DNA of 64,000 nucleotides, taken from contig NZ_LMPS01000004.1 in assembly GCF_001424405.1 (NCBI RefSeq), forward strand, positions 120,537-184,536. The letters are read 5' to 3'. The translations under genes and the position numbers were made by a program. This stretch comes from Dyadobacter sp. Leaf189 (lineage in GTDB: Bacteria; Bacteroidota; Bacteroidia; Cytophagales; Spirosomataceae). The notes under the pieces are model-generated. The model was not told the DNA's origin, did not search any database, and saw nothing but the letters and a program-made list of their open reading frames with translations. This document shows, piece after piece, positions 34,482 to 44,100 of this stretch. The stretch's first letter is position 1; the number at the start of each line of letters is the position of its first letter.

Positions 34482-36242
34482 TTAGCGAAGTACCTTCACC
34501 CCTTTCGGCGCGTCGATGGAAGATTTAATGCTGCCGTTTGCCTGCTTTTCGTGCCGGATCTTTACAATGCCCATTGGCGTGGGATAAGTACCTTCCGCCC
34601 AGGCAAGATCACCCAGGTTGGGTTTAATGCGGATCGTCTTGCAGCCGGGTTCAACGATACTTACACCCAAAACATGCTCTGAAAGCCAGGAAGTTGGTCC
34701 CGACGCCCATCCGTGACAAAGACTGTGGCGCAGGTTTTTGTAACAATAAGCGCCAAAATCGCCGTGGATATCATCTTTCCCTTCAGGTACCAGCTCGTCA
34801 ATAGGCGCTGCGTTCCTGGTCCAGGCCAGATCAAAATCTTCCCAGAAAGTAGTAGCGCCCATATCCAGCATGCCGCCCCAATAGCTGCGTATACAGTCCA
34901 GCGCGCCGGCATAGTCTCCTGCCTTCGCTTTGGCTTGAAGCATATAGTACCCGTAAAAGGTTGAGAAACGCTCGCAGCCGCCTTGTGCGATCACGTCTGC
35001 ATTGGCTTTCTGCGGATCAACAAGTCCGGCCATAGAAAGAAGAGCGGCCGCTTGTTTGGAACCGTTTATTTCAGGTACATATAGTTTAAGCTGAGCAGCT
35101 GTGGATTTGCATTTGGAAGCCTGCACAGGCTCGTCCAGTATGGTGCACAGCTCAGCACCTGCTTCGAGCGTCATCACCATCATTGCGTGCAAGCCGGCGT
35201 GAATACCCTGCGGATTCTCGCTGGAAGGCCAGTCCAGGAAACGTGTTCCATCCAGGTTTTCTTTATTGTCTTTTGTTTTTTGGATCAACAAATCCAGCAG
35301 ACCAACCAGGTACTTTTGCTGCTTGCGTAAATATTCAAAATCACCCTGGTTTTTATATAAATCCCTGTGAATCAAAACCCACCACATGGAATAGGCACTG
35401 ATCCCGTTCATCCAGCCCGGCAGCGGCGTAATGTCGCGCGCCTGGTCGAGTGACTTGGCTACGACTTCATTTTTACCAAAAACCGTATTGATCGTCATTA
35501 CTTCCGGGTGCATATCCCCTACCCACACCAGCCGGTCGCGTTTGATCCCGTCCCAGAGGTATTCCTGCATATTCAGGTGCACGGTGTAAGCGCCTACATT
35601 CCAGATCTCGTTGATCCTGTCGTCGCTTGACCTGAATGAGCCCAGATAAGGAATATCCCTGAATTCGAAAACCGCCCGGACCTCTTTCAGCTGCAATTCC
35701 CTGTTGGGATCCACCAGATCAATGCGTGCAAAACGGAAACCGGAGTTACCGACCTGCATGCTGCCGAGCCAGGGCACTTCTATCACAAAATCGCGCATTG
35801 CATGATCGTTCGTCGCGCCCGAAACCGTGTCTATATCCGACATCGCCTCGCTTACTGACTCTCCAAAACGGATTCGAATGCGGATCGGCTTCTTATTAGC
35901 CGGCTGGTCGGTAATGAGCTGAATGCCGCCTTGAATTTCTTTTCCAAAATCAAACAGGATACCCGGCTTTTGTTCCCCATTACTGATCATCCTGCAATAA
36001 TTCTGATGCACCAGGTCCGCCTGCCCCGATCCTTTCACCAGCAGTTTTTGAGCATCTATGACGCTGGTTCCTGTTTTGTCAGAACTCCACACGATCCGCT
36101 GCGGCGTGAGGTAATGCTTTACACGGGAATCTTTCTGACTCTGATAAGTCTGGTCAAAAATCGGTGGAAGGTTCTGCGAATCTGCCGTTTGCGCAAAAAA
36201 CAGTAGCGCTGACCCCAGCAATGGAAAGTACTTTTTGAACAT
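34482..36242 (-). CDS. GH78-like alpha-L-rhamnosidase family protein, short form
   Basis: A 586-residue secreted protein (signal peptide MFKKYFPLLGSALLFFAQTADS). It shows a carbohydrate-binding-like N-terminal part (GILFDFGKEIQGGIQLIT, FRFARIDLVD), then a catalytic barrel with YLWDGIKRDRLVWVGDMHPE, the KRDR form of the GH78 acid motif, and later GATTFWEDFDLAW. A C-terminal segment VSIVEPGCKTIRIKPNLGDL is typical of bacterial rhamnosidases. It lacks the extra N-terminal domains of the 946-residue neighbour, so it may differ in substrate. It is the first gene of the probable GH78-GH78-wzi minus-strand unit. Confidence 0.85.
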   Translation of the reverse strand: MFKKYFPLLGSALLFFAQTADSQNLPPIFDQTYQSQKDSRVKHYLTPQRIVWSSDKTGTSVIDAQKLLVKGSGQADLVHQNYCRMISNGEQKPGILFDFGKEIQGGIQLITDQPANKKPIRIRIRFGESVSEAMSDIDTVSGATNDHAMRDFVIEVPWLGSMQVGNSGFRFARIDLVDPNRELQLKEVRAVFEFRDIPYLGSFRSSDDRINEIWNVGAYTVHLNMQEYLWDGIKRDRLVWVGDMHPEVMTINTVFGKNEVVAKSLDQARDITPLPGWMNGISAYSMWWVLIHRDLYKNQGDFEYLRKQQKYLVGLLDLLIQKTKDNKENLDGTRFLDWPSSENPQGIHAGLHAMMVMTLEAGAELCTILDEPVQASKCKSTAAQLKLYVPEINGSKQAAALLSMAGLVDPQKANADVIAQGGCERFSTFYGYYMLQAKAKAGDYAGALDCIRSYWGGMLDMGATTFWEDFDLAWTRNAAPIDELVPEGKDDIHGDFGAYCYKNLRHSLCHGWASGPTSWLSEHVLGVSIVEPGCKTIRIKPNLGDLAWAEGTYPTPMGIVKIRHEKQANGSIKSSIDAPKGVKVLR

Positions 36243-36429
36243 AAAGGCTTAGGATAGATTGTAATATTGCAGGAAAATAAATGATTATAGTTTTACAAAC
36301 TAGCCTGTTGTGTCCTGCTGCCCGCGCCGCATTCGGGCACTATACGCTAAAAGCAGTTAAAAACCGTTACAATTTTGTCAGTGCTGCTTTTACCTCTAAT
36401 TTTGACGCACCGCCTAAACCACCCAGGCC
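36243..36429. promoter_or_regulatory. Divergent control region, rhamnosidase unit and symporter unit
   Basis: This 187-base gap separates the GH78-like start from the small membrane protein start and must hold promoters for both directions if they are transcribed locally. CAATTTTG near 36369-36376 is a near match to the -7 element on the plus strand. No clear operator was identified. Confidence 0.3.
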
Positions 36430-36567
36430 ATGAATGTGAAGGAAAACAACCCGCGCGACGGACTTCCCCCGTTTGTCAATAGCTGGCGACAGCTCTATAT
36501 CGTGATGATCGGCACACTGGCTGTGTTGATCCTGCTCTTCTATCTTTTTATGAGACACTTTCAATGA
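36430..36567 (+). CDS. Small membrane protein preceding the symporter
   Basis: A 45-residue protein: a polar N-terminus (MNVKENNPRDGLPPFVNSWR), then a single hydrophobic helix (LYIVMIGTLAVLILLFYLF) and a short basic end MRHFQ. Its stop codon overlaps the symporter start in the ATGA arrangement (4 bases), which implies coupled translation. The size and close coupling suggest a small partner subunit of the transporter, as in two-part small/large transporter families, but no named family is claimed. It is easily missed by gene callers because of its length. Confidence 0.8.
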   Translation: MNVKENNPRDGLPPFVNSWRQLYIVMIGTLAVLILLFYLFMRHFQ

Positions 36568-38261
36568 ACTACCTTGACTGGATTGTACTTTCCCTTACAT
36601 TAATATTTGTTGTTTGTTACGGAATATACCGCAGCCGCCAGAAACAGACGGTTGACTCTTTTCTGCTGGCAGGACAGTCAATGCCGTGGTACCACGTGAC
36701 ATTGTCGCTCATGGCCACGCAGGCCAGTGCCATTACATTCCTTTCGGCACCCGGACAAGCTTACACAGACGGCATGCGCTTTGTCCAGTTCTATTTCGGA
36801 CTGCCGCTGGCGATGGTAGTGCTCTGCATTACATTCGTCCCGAAGTTCAGTAAGCTGAAAGTTTTTACCGCCTACGAATTCCTGGAAAGCCGTTTTGATC
36901 TTCGTACCCGAGGACTTACTGCCTTTTTGTTTTTATTACAACGCGGCCTTTCCACCGGCCTTTCCATTTACGCACCTTCACTGATTCTGTCTGCGATCCT
37001 GGGCTGGGATATTACCTGGACCAACATTATATCCGGCGGTATTGTAATGCTATACACGGTAGCCGGCGGCTCGCAGGCAGTATCTCACACGCATTTGCAG
37101 CAAATGGGCATTATTACTGTCGGGATGGTGGTAGCCGGCGTAATGGTCGTCAAGTTCCTCCCCGAAAATGTGTCCTTTTCCGACGCGGTGCACGTAGCCG
37201 GTAAAATGGGCAAGGTTAACCTGATCGATTTCAGCTTTGATCTTAATAACCGATATAATGTATGGTCCGGATTGATCGGTGGCTTTTTTCTGCAACTCTC
37301 CTATTTCGGTACCGACCAGTCGCAGGTGGGCAGATTCATGACCGGCAGCTCCCAGGGACAAAGCAAGCTTGGGCTGGCAATGAACGGGCTTTTAAAAATA
37401 CCGATGCAATTTCTGATCCTGCTTGTCGGCGTACTTGTTTTTGCATTCTATCAGTTCAATACCCCGCCGCTGTTCTTTAATCAGACTGTTGTGGATAAGG
37501 TGAAAACAAGCCAGTATGCTGCCCAGTACCAGGAGCTGGAAAGAAAACATGAGCAGGTCCAGGGCGAAAAGCGGCCTTACGTGATGCAGCTGACCAAGGC
37601 TTTGCGGGAAGACGATCATAAAGCGATCCGTGAAAACGGGGATATGCTGGCTGCAATGGACAAGAAAGTCAATGATCTGAGGGCAGATGCCAAAACGCTG
37701 CTCTCCAAGGCAGACGGTAGCGACATCAACGATGTAAACTACATTTTCCTTCGTTTTGTGATCGACTACCTGCCCGTAGGAATGGTCGGGCTGCTGATCG
37801 CGGTGATATTACTGGCTTCAATGGGCTCGGTGGCATCAGCCTACAACTCGCTCGCTTCCTGTACTGTTGTTGATATTTATAAAAGGATGATCCGGAAAGA
37901 CAGTGATGACCGCGACTATGTGAAAGCTTCACGCTGGGCTACGTTTTTCTGGGGTGTCTTCTGCATTTTCGTTGCCCAGTACGCTTCCCGGTTAGGCAGT
38001 ATGATTGAGGCGGTTAACATTCTGGGTTCCCTGTTCTACGGGGTGATCCTCGGCATTTTCCTCGTTGCATTTTATTTCAGGAAAATCGGGAGCCGCGCGG
38101 TGTTCTGGGGTAGTGTACTTGGGGAGATATTCGTGGTGATAAGCTATATGACAGAGCTGACGGCCTTTTTGTGGCTGAACCTCATTGGCTGCGTGCTGGT
38201 GATCACATTCGCGTGGATCATCGAGTCTATCTGGCCTGAGCCTGCCCGGCAGTCCGCTTGA
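36564..38261 (+). CDS. Sodium:solute symporter, SSS family
   Basis: A 565-residue membrane protein with about 13 helices. SSS landmarks are DWIVLSLTLIFVVCYGIY, the early SFLLAGQSMPWYHVTLSLMATQ, FLSAPGQAY, and LIAVILLASMGSVASAYNSLAS in the later half, including the SAxNS-like sodium-site region. Between roughly residues 297 and 392 a hydrophilic, charged insertion (DKVKTSQYAAQYQELERKHE and on to the next helix) interrupts the transporter and looks partly coiled-coil. The substrate is unknown; the rhamnosidase neighbours make a sugar such as L-rhamnose an attractive guess. Confidence 0.88.
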   Translation: MNYLDWIVLSLTLIFVVCYGIYRSRQKQTVDSFLLAGQSMPWYHVTLSLMATQASAITFLSAPGQAYTDGMRFVQFYFGLPLAMVVLCITFVPKFSKLKVFTAYEFLESRFDLRTRGLTAFLFLLQRGLSTGLSIYAPSLILSAILGWDITWTNIISGGIVMLYTVAGGSQAVSHTHLQQMGIITVGMVVAGVMVVKFLPENVSFSDAVHVAGKMGKVNLIDFSFDLNNRYNVWSGLIGGFFLQLSYFGTDQSQVGRFMTGSSQGQSKLGLAMNGLLKIPMQFLILLVGVLVFAFYQFNTPPLFFNQTVVDKVKTSQYAAQYQELERKHEQVQGEKRPYVMQLTKALREDDHKAIRENGDMLAAMDKKVNDLRADAKTLLSKADGSDINDVNYIFLRFVIDYLPVGMVGLLIAVILLASMGSVASAYNSLASCTVVDIYKRMIRKDSDDRDYVKASRWATFFWGVFCIFVAQYASRLGSMIEAVNILGSLFYGVILGIFLVAFYFRKIGSRAVFWGSVLGEIFVVISYMTELTAFLWLNLIGCVLVITFAWIIESIWPEPARQSA

Positions 38262-38316
38262 TAACTCATTCCTGACGCATTCAGCACAATTCCCTTTTTT
38301 TATAAAATTCTTTAAA

Positions 38317-38342
38317 GAAAATGCCGCTTATAGCGGCTTTTT
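38317..38342 (+). terminator. Intrinsic terminator after the symporter gene
   Basis: GCCGC-TTATA-GCGGC at 38323-38337 is preceded by AAAA and followed by TTTTT, forming an extended stem with a T-tract. It lies about 60 bases after the symporter stop. Confidence 0.75.
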
Positions 38343-38427
38343 CCACTCTAGGCTTGAAACTATTCTTACGCTTTAATCCTTAATAAATGCAATTGGGTTG
38401 TTTGGAAGCTTTTCCCCACCCCTTCTA

Positions 38428-38444
38428 TGTAACCGTTTGTTACA
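38428..38444. promoter_or_regulatory. Perfect inverted repeat upstream of the efflux operon, candidate operator
   Basis: TGTAAC-CGTTT-GTTACA is a perfect 6-5-6 inverted repeat 162 bases upstream of the TolC-like start. Size and symmetry fit a dimeric repressor site such as a TetR-family operator, the usual control of RND pumps. No TetR gene is nearby, so the regulator would be encoded elsewhere. Confidence 0.5.
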
Positions 38445-38605
38445 AGATTTTACCTTAATGTTTCCCAGTATGTTGCCGCATTTCTCCTTCCTTCTAAGGT
38501 TTGATCTGCTGTTTGTACCCGCAGACAGCTGACGACATTCAGCTCGTGTTAGTACAATCCAGTTTGCAGATCACATTATCTTTTTTATTCAAAATCATTT
38601 ACTAA

Positions 38606-39970
38606 ATGAAGTATTGGTCAAAGCCACAAAAACTATTGCGTTTGGCAGTTGGCTCGGCAGTCCTGTTATTGAACTCTTTTCACGTACTTATTGGCCAGGC
38701 GATTACGAGGCCAGCCGATCAGGCGCCCGTACTTGAACAAGCCACATTGCAGGATGTTGTTGCCTACGCAATCAAGAACCAGCCTGTTATCCAGCAGTCG
38801 CTGATTGATGAGCGCATTACCGAAAACCAGATCAGAAGCCGCCTCGCCGACTGGTACCCGCAGATCAATTTTAATTACAATCTGCAGCACAACTTTATCG
38901 TGCAAACCAGCATTATCGCGGGAAACCCTGTTAAGCTTGGTGTGAAAAACATTTCTGCCGCACAGTTTACCTTGTCGCAACAGATATTCAACCGCGATGT
39001 ATTGCTCGCCAACCAGACCAGGCGCGACGTGCAGCTGGCGGCTAGTCAGAATACGGCCAACAATAAAACAGACCTTGCCGTAAATGTTTCCAAAGCGTTT
39101 TACGACGTAATAGCCACTTCCCAGCAGGTTGACGTGGCCGAAGAGGACATTATCCGCCTGGAAAGAAGCTTGCGCGATGCCGAAAACCAGTACAAGTCAG
39201 GCATTGCAGATAAAATCGACTACAAAAGGGCTACGATCTCCCTCAACAACACCCGCGCCAACAAGAAAGGCAATGAGGAGATTTTGAAGGCAAAAATTGA
39301 GTATCTCAAATCCCTGATGGGCTACCCGCTCGACAAGGCGCTTAATATCAGTTACGATACCCTGCAAATGGAGCGGGACGTCATGATGGACACCTTGCAG
39401 AGCGTGGATTTCACGACGCGGATAGAGTACCAGATCCTTTCTACCCAGCGCAAGCTGCAGGAGGCCAATATCCAGTATAACAAATGGAGCTACCTGCCTA
39501 ACATTTCTTTGAACGGGGCATATAACCTGAACTTTCAGAATAACCAGTTTACCGATTTGTATAGCAAAAACTACCCTAACTCTTTCGGGCTCCTGACATT
39601 GTCACTGCCGATCTTCCAGGGAGGCAAGAGAAAAGCGAATCTGAGGCAGGCCGAATGGCAGCTGAGAAGACTGGACTGGGATGTAAAAGGACTTCAGAAC
39701 AATGTTAATGCCGAATACGCAGCCGCACTGGCCAACTACAAAGGCAACCTGACCGACCTTTTGGCGCAGAAAGAAAATGTGGACCTGGCGCGGGAAGTGT
39801 ATGATGTGATCCAGCTTCAATATAAATCGGGTATCAAGACTTACCTGGAAGTAGTTACCTCAGAAACGGATCTGAGACTAGCGAGGATCAACTATTACAA
39901 TGCGCTGTATCAGGTACTTGCCAGCAAAATCGATGTGCAGAAAGCGCTCGGACAGATCAACTACCTCTAA
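38606..39970 (+). CDS. TolC-family outer-membrane efflux protein
   Basis: A 454-residue outer-membrane factor with an N-terminal signal (LLRLAVGSAVLLLNSFHVLIG) and two OEP repeats. The repeats show DVVAYAIKNQPVIQQSLID at residues about 49-67, long periplasmic helices with ANKKGNEEIL, and a late segment YAAALANYKGNLTDLLAQKE followed by QYKSGIKTYLEVV. It forms the outer-membrane duct of a tripartite pump with the adaptor and permease encoded next. Confidence 0.92.
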   Translation: MKYWSKPQKLLRLAVGSAVLLLNSFHVLIGQAITRPADQAPVLEQATLQDVVAYAIKNQPVIQQSLIDERITENQIRSRLADWYPQINFNYNLQHNFIVQTSIIAGNPVKLGVKNISAAQFTLSQQIFNRDVLLANQTRRDVQLAASQNTANNKTDLAVNVSKAFYDVIATSQQVDVAEEDIIRLERSLRDAENQYKSGIADKIDYKRATISLNNTRANKKGNEEILKAKIEYLKSLMGYPLDKALNISYDTLQMERDVMMDTLQSVDFTTRIEYQILSTQRKLQEANIQYNKWSYLPNISLNGAYNLNFQNNQFTDLYSKNYPNSFGLLTLSLPIFQGGKRKANLRQAEWQLRRLDWDVKGLQNNVNAEYAAALANYKGNLTDLLAQKENVDLAREVYDVIQLQYKSGIKTYLEVVTSETDLRLARINYYNALYQVLASKIDVQKALGQINYL

Positions 39971-40012
39971 GCAACCGACCCTATAACAGATATCAATAGA
40001 AATTACCCAGTT

Positions 40013-41122
40013 ATGCTCAAAAGTACCATGAAATATTATCCGGTTGCAGCCCTCCTACTCATCGTAGCGGCTTGCGGAAAAAAAGACCAGCAGCAACAGC
40101 AGGCTATGCAGCCACCGGCGGTAGCAGTTAAAATGGAGCAGGTGACTACCACGGAAGCTTCTTATTATGACGAGTATCCCGGCACAGTTGTGCCATTGAA
40201 CGAAATAGAGCTGCGCCCGCAGGTAACAGGCTTTGTCACCGGCATTCATTTCAAAGATGGCGCGAGGGTTAAGAAAGGCCAGCTGCTCTACTCGATCGAC
40301 GCGCAGCTTTATAACGCCAACTATGATCAGGCGGTTGCTAACCTGAATGTACAGGAAGCCAACCTGGCCCGCGCACAAAAGGATGCAGACCGTTACCACG
40401 AGCTCGAAAAAAATGACGCTGTCGCCAAACAATTGGTGGACAATGCAGACGCGGCGCTTGAAGTAGCAAAAAGACAGGCAGAAGCTGCCAAAGCGAATAT
40501 CAAGGCGGTGCAGACAAGCGTGCGGTACACTCAGGTACAAGCTCCGTTTGATGGTGTGATCGGCATTTCGGCCGTTAAAGTTGGCGCTGCAGTATCTGCC
40601 GGGCAGACTATCCTGAACACCGTTTCTACCGACAACCAGCTTGCAGTTGACTTCAATGTTGACCAGAAAGAGATTTACCGTTTCTCGACACTGCTGAAAA
40701 ATGCTAAGTCCAGCGATTCCACTTTTACATTGAAATTCGGCGCTGACATTTATCCGATACCCGGAAAGCTCGCCTTACTGGACAGAGCAGTGGATCCGCA
40801 GACAGGTACTATCAAAGCCAGGCTGGTGTTTGCCAATCAGGATAACAGCCTGCGCGCCGGCATGAGCGGAACAGTGCGCGTGCTCAACAATGCGGCTGCC
40901 AAATCCGTGGTGATCCCGCACAAAGCCGTTACCGAACAACTCGGCGAGTTCTTCGTGTACGTGGCAGGCGACAGCAGCAAGGTAAGCCAGCGCAGGGTTA
41001 CCCTGGGAACCGCAATCGGCTCCAATGTGATCGTGAAGGAAGGACTTAAAGAAGGAGAAAAAATCGCTGTTGAAGGCGTGCAAAATCTGAGAGAAGGAGC
41101 AGTTATCAAAGAAGGTAATTGA
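40013..41122 (+). CDS. RND efflux periplasmic adaptor (AcrA/MexA type)
   Basis: A 369-residue lipoprotein. The signal peptide ends LLLIVAACGKKD with Cys21 as the lipidation residue; an internal ATG six codons in would also work. Adaptor landmarks are YPGTVVPLNEIELRPQVTGF, GARVKKGQLLYSIDAQLY, a helical hairpin rich in Ala (ARAQKDADRYHELEKNDAVA), APFDGVIGISAVKVG, and LRAGMSGTVRV. It bridges the permease and the TolC-like duct. It lies 42 bases after the tolC-like gene and 38 before the permease. Confidence 0.93.
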   Translation: MLKSTMKYYPVAALLLIVAACGKKDQQQQQAMQPPAVAVKMEQVTTTEASYYDEYPGTVVPLNEIELRPQVTGFVTGIHFKDGARVKKGQLLYSIDAQLYNANYDQAVANLNVQEANLARAQKDADRYHELEKNDAVAKQLVDNADAALEVAKRQAEAAKANIKAVQTSVRYTQVQAPFDGVIGISAVKVGAAVSAGQTILNTVSTDNQLAVDFNVDQKEIYRFSTLLKNAKSSDSTFTLKFGADIYPIPGKLALLDRAVDPQTGTIKARLVFANQDNSLRAGMSGTVRVLNNAAAKSVVIPHKAVTEQLGEFFVYVAGDSSKVSQRRVTLGTAIGSNVIVKEGLKEGEKIAVEGVQNLREGAVIKEGN

Positions 41123-41160
41123 TCCGGTCCTCTTATCGCATTTAATATAATCCAGTAAAA

Positions 41161-44100
41161 ATGATTGCAGATATTTTTATAAAAAGACCCGTCACAGCCA
41201 TCGTTACCTCCGTGGTACTGGTTCTGGTGGGCCTGATCGCCCTGACGATCCTGCCGGTGGCGCAGTACCCCGACGTGACCCCTCCCACCGTCACCGTGAG
41301 TGGTAACTTTACGGGAGCAGATGCCCAGACGGTCGAGCAAACTACCACGACGCCCATTGAAACACAGATCAATGGTACGCCGGGTATGACTTACATGTCA
41401 AGTAACTCGACCAGCAGCGGGCAAAGCAGCATTAACGTTGTTTTCGACGTGGGTACTGACGTAAACATTGCCGCATTGGACGTGCAGAACCGGGTGAGTG
41501 TGGCTGAGCCTACATTGCCAGACGCGGTTAAGCGCCTCGGACTTACCGTGCGGAAACGCCAGCCGAGTATCATGATCGTTCTGGCCTTGTACTCGCCGAA
41601 CGGTACCCACGACGCACAGTTCATCGGTAACTATGCCAACATTTACCTGAAAGATGCATTACAGCGTGTAAAAGGAGTTGGTGATATCGTATCCAGAGCA
41701 GATGATTTTGGTATGCGTATCTGGCTGGATCCCGACAAGCTGGCCAATCTCCGCATGACACCCGCTGATGTTTCGGCTGCATTGGCCGAGCAAAACTTGC
41801 AGGTTGCTGCCGGTACCATTGGTGGAAACCCGCAGCCCGGCACGCAGACATTCGAGTACAGTGTACTGACAAACAGCCGTTTAAATACCAAAGAACAATT
41901 TGACAACATCATCGTTCGCGCCTCTCCTGAAGAAGGAAGCGTGGTGTACCTGCGTGACGTGGCGCGTGTCGAGCTGGGTAAGTTTGACTATGCATCCAAT
42001 GCATTCGTACAAGGTAAGCCGGCTGCTTTCGTGTTGATCTATCAGGCGCCCGGTGCCAATGCATTGGCGACTTACGACGGTGTGATGAAGGCTTTGCAGG
42101 AAATGAAAAAGACTTTCCCGAAAGACATCGACTACGTTATCCCTAATGAAACTGCCACCGTGGTACGGGTATCTATTGAGGAGGTACTCAAAACCTTCGG
42201 TGAAGCGATGATCCTTGTGGTAATCGTGGTGTTCCTGTTCTTGCAGAACTGGCGGGCAACTTTGATCCCGATCCTCGCGATCCCCGTTTCGCTGATCGGT
42301 ACCCTGATATTTTTCATTCCGTTCGGTTTTACGATCAATACCCTGACATTATTTGCATTCGTACTGGCTATCGGGATTGTCGTCGATGACGCGATTGTGG
42401 TGGTCGAGGCCGTGCAGCATTATATTGATGAGAAGAAAATGTCGCCGAGAGAGGCAACGATCCAGGCGATGAAAGATATCTCCGGGCCCGTTATCGCGAT
42501 CGCATTGATCCTTGCAGCAGTGTTTGTTCCTGTAAGCTTTGTCCCCGGGATTGTAGGAAGGCTTTATCAACAATTTGCGATTACCATCGCGGTTTCTGTA
42601 TTGCTTTCTGCATTTGTTGCTTTGTCGCTGACACCGGCCTTGTGCTCGATCATGCTGAAACCTTCCAAAGGAGCAAGTGACAAGAAAAATGCATTGGAGA
42701 AATTCTTCGATCGGTTCAACAGGTGGTTTGATAAGGTATCCCTCGGCTATACACGTGGTGTTTCCAAATGGATCAAAGCTACGCCGCTCGTGCTGGTCAT
42801 GATGGTTTGTTTGTTCGTAGGTCTTTTCTTTTTGTTCAAAAACAAACCTTCCGGATTTATCCCTGTGGAAGATGAAGGCCGCCTTTTTGTAACTTATGAA
42901 ATGCAGGAAGCGACGTCGACAACACGTAACATTGCGATGCTTAAAGAAATCATGAAACGCATTGGTACTATTCCTGAGGTACGCGTTTCAGGTGGTCTGG
43001 CTGGTCTTAACGTAGTTAGCTTCTCAAACAAATCCAACGTAGGTACCCTGTTTTTGAGCTTGCAGCCGTGGGCTGACCGTAAAGGAGCCGAACACCACGT
43101 GCAGGCTGTGATCAAGCAGATCCAGCAGAAAACTGCCGACATTAAAGAAGCAAGGGTACTGGCTATTGCGCCGCCCGCGATCCCAGGTCTCGGTGCTACC
43201 TCCGGTTTCACATTCCAGTTGCAGCAGTCTACAAGTACCGACAACATCCAGCAGTTTGAAGGCGTCATGCGCAGCTTCCTGGGCGAGGTCAACAAACGCC
43301 CTGAAATCGCGATGGCTTATACTTTCTTCAATGCAAGGACACCAAGTTATCAGATCGATGTAGATCGTGAGAAAACCAAAAAGTTGGGTGTAAGGGTATC
43401 TGACGTATTCAGTTCGCTCTCGACATTACTGGGTAGCAGCTATGTGAACGATTTCAACCTTTACGGCCGTAACTTCCGCGTGATGGTGCAGGCCGACAGC
43501 AGTTACCGGTCTTCTCTTGATAAAATTCAGAAGTTTTACGTGCGTAACCAGGCCGGGAACATGATCCCGCTGAGTGCGCTGGTTACATCCAAAGTGGTAG
43601 AAAACCCTGCATTGATTTCTCACTATAACATTTACCGTTCAGTCGAGATCAATGGTACGCCCAAGCCGGGTTACAGCTCGGGCCAGGCAATTCAGGCTTT
43701 GCGCGAAGTTGCCCAAAAGTTGCCGGCAGGTTACAGCTACGAATTCTCGGGTATGAGTAGCGAGGAGATTAAAGCGGGCGACAGTACCACCACGATCTTC
43801 GCTATTTCGATCGTGTTCGTGTTCCTGTTCCTGGCTGCGCTCTACGAAAGCTGGTCTATCCCATTCTCGGTTCTTTTCGCTGTACCTATCGGGGCATTCG
43901 GATCAATCCTGACGCTGACCTTCCTTCCGAACCTGTCTAATAATATTTACGCACAGATCGGTTTGATTACACTGATCGGTCTCGCCGCCAAAAACGCGAT
44001 CCTGATTGTCGAATTTGCGAAAGAGCGCGTCGACCATGGAATGGAACTGGTAGCAGCTACGCTGGAAGCGGTACAGCTGCGTCTGAGACCAATTATTATG

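Larger units (their letters stand above)
38262..38605. other. Intergenic region before the RND efflux operon
   Basis: This 344-base gap contains the symporter terminator (38317-38342) and the inverted repeat at 38428-38444. The rest shows no reading frame of note. No clean TAnnTTTG promoter with a spaced -33 element was found in it. Confidence 0.5.

Noticed and set aside
29168..38261. Interpretation of the rhamnosidase region as a SusCD polysaccharide utilisation locus
   Set aside because: No SusC/TonB-dependent receptor or SusD-like gene is present in the window.
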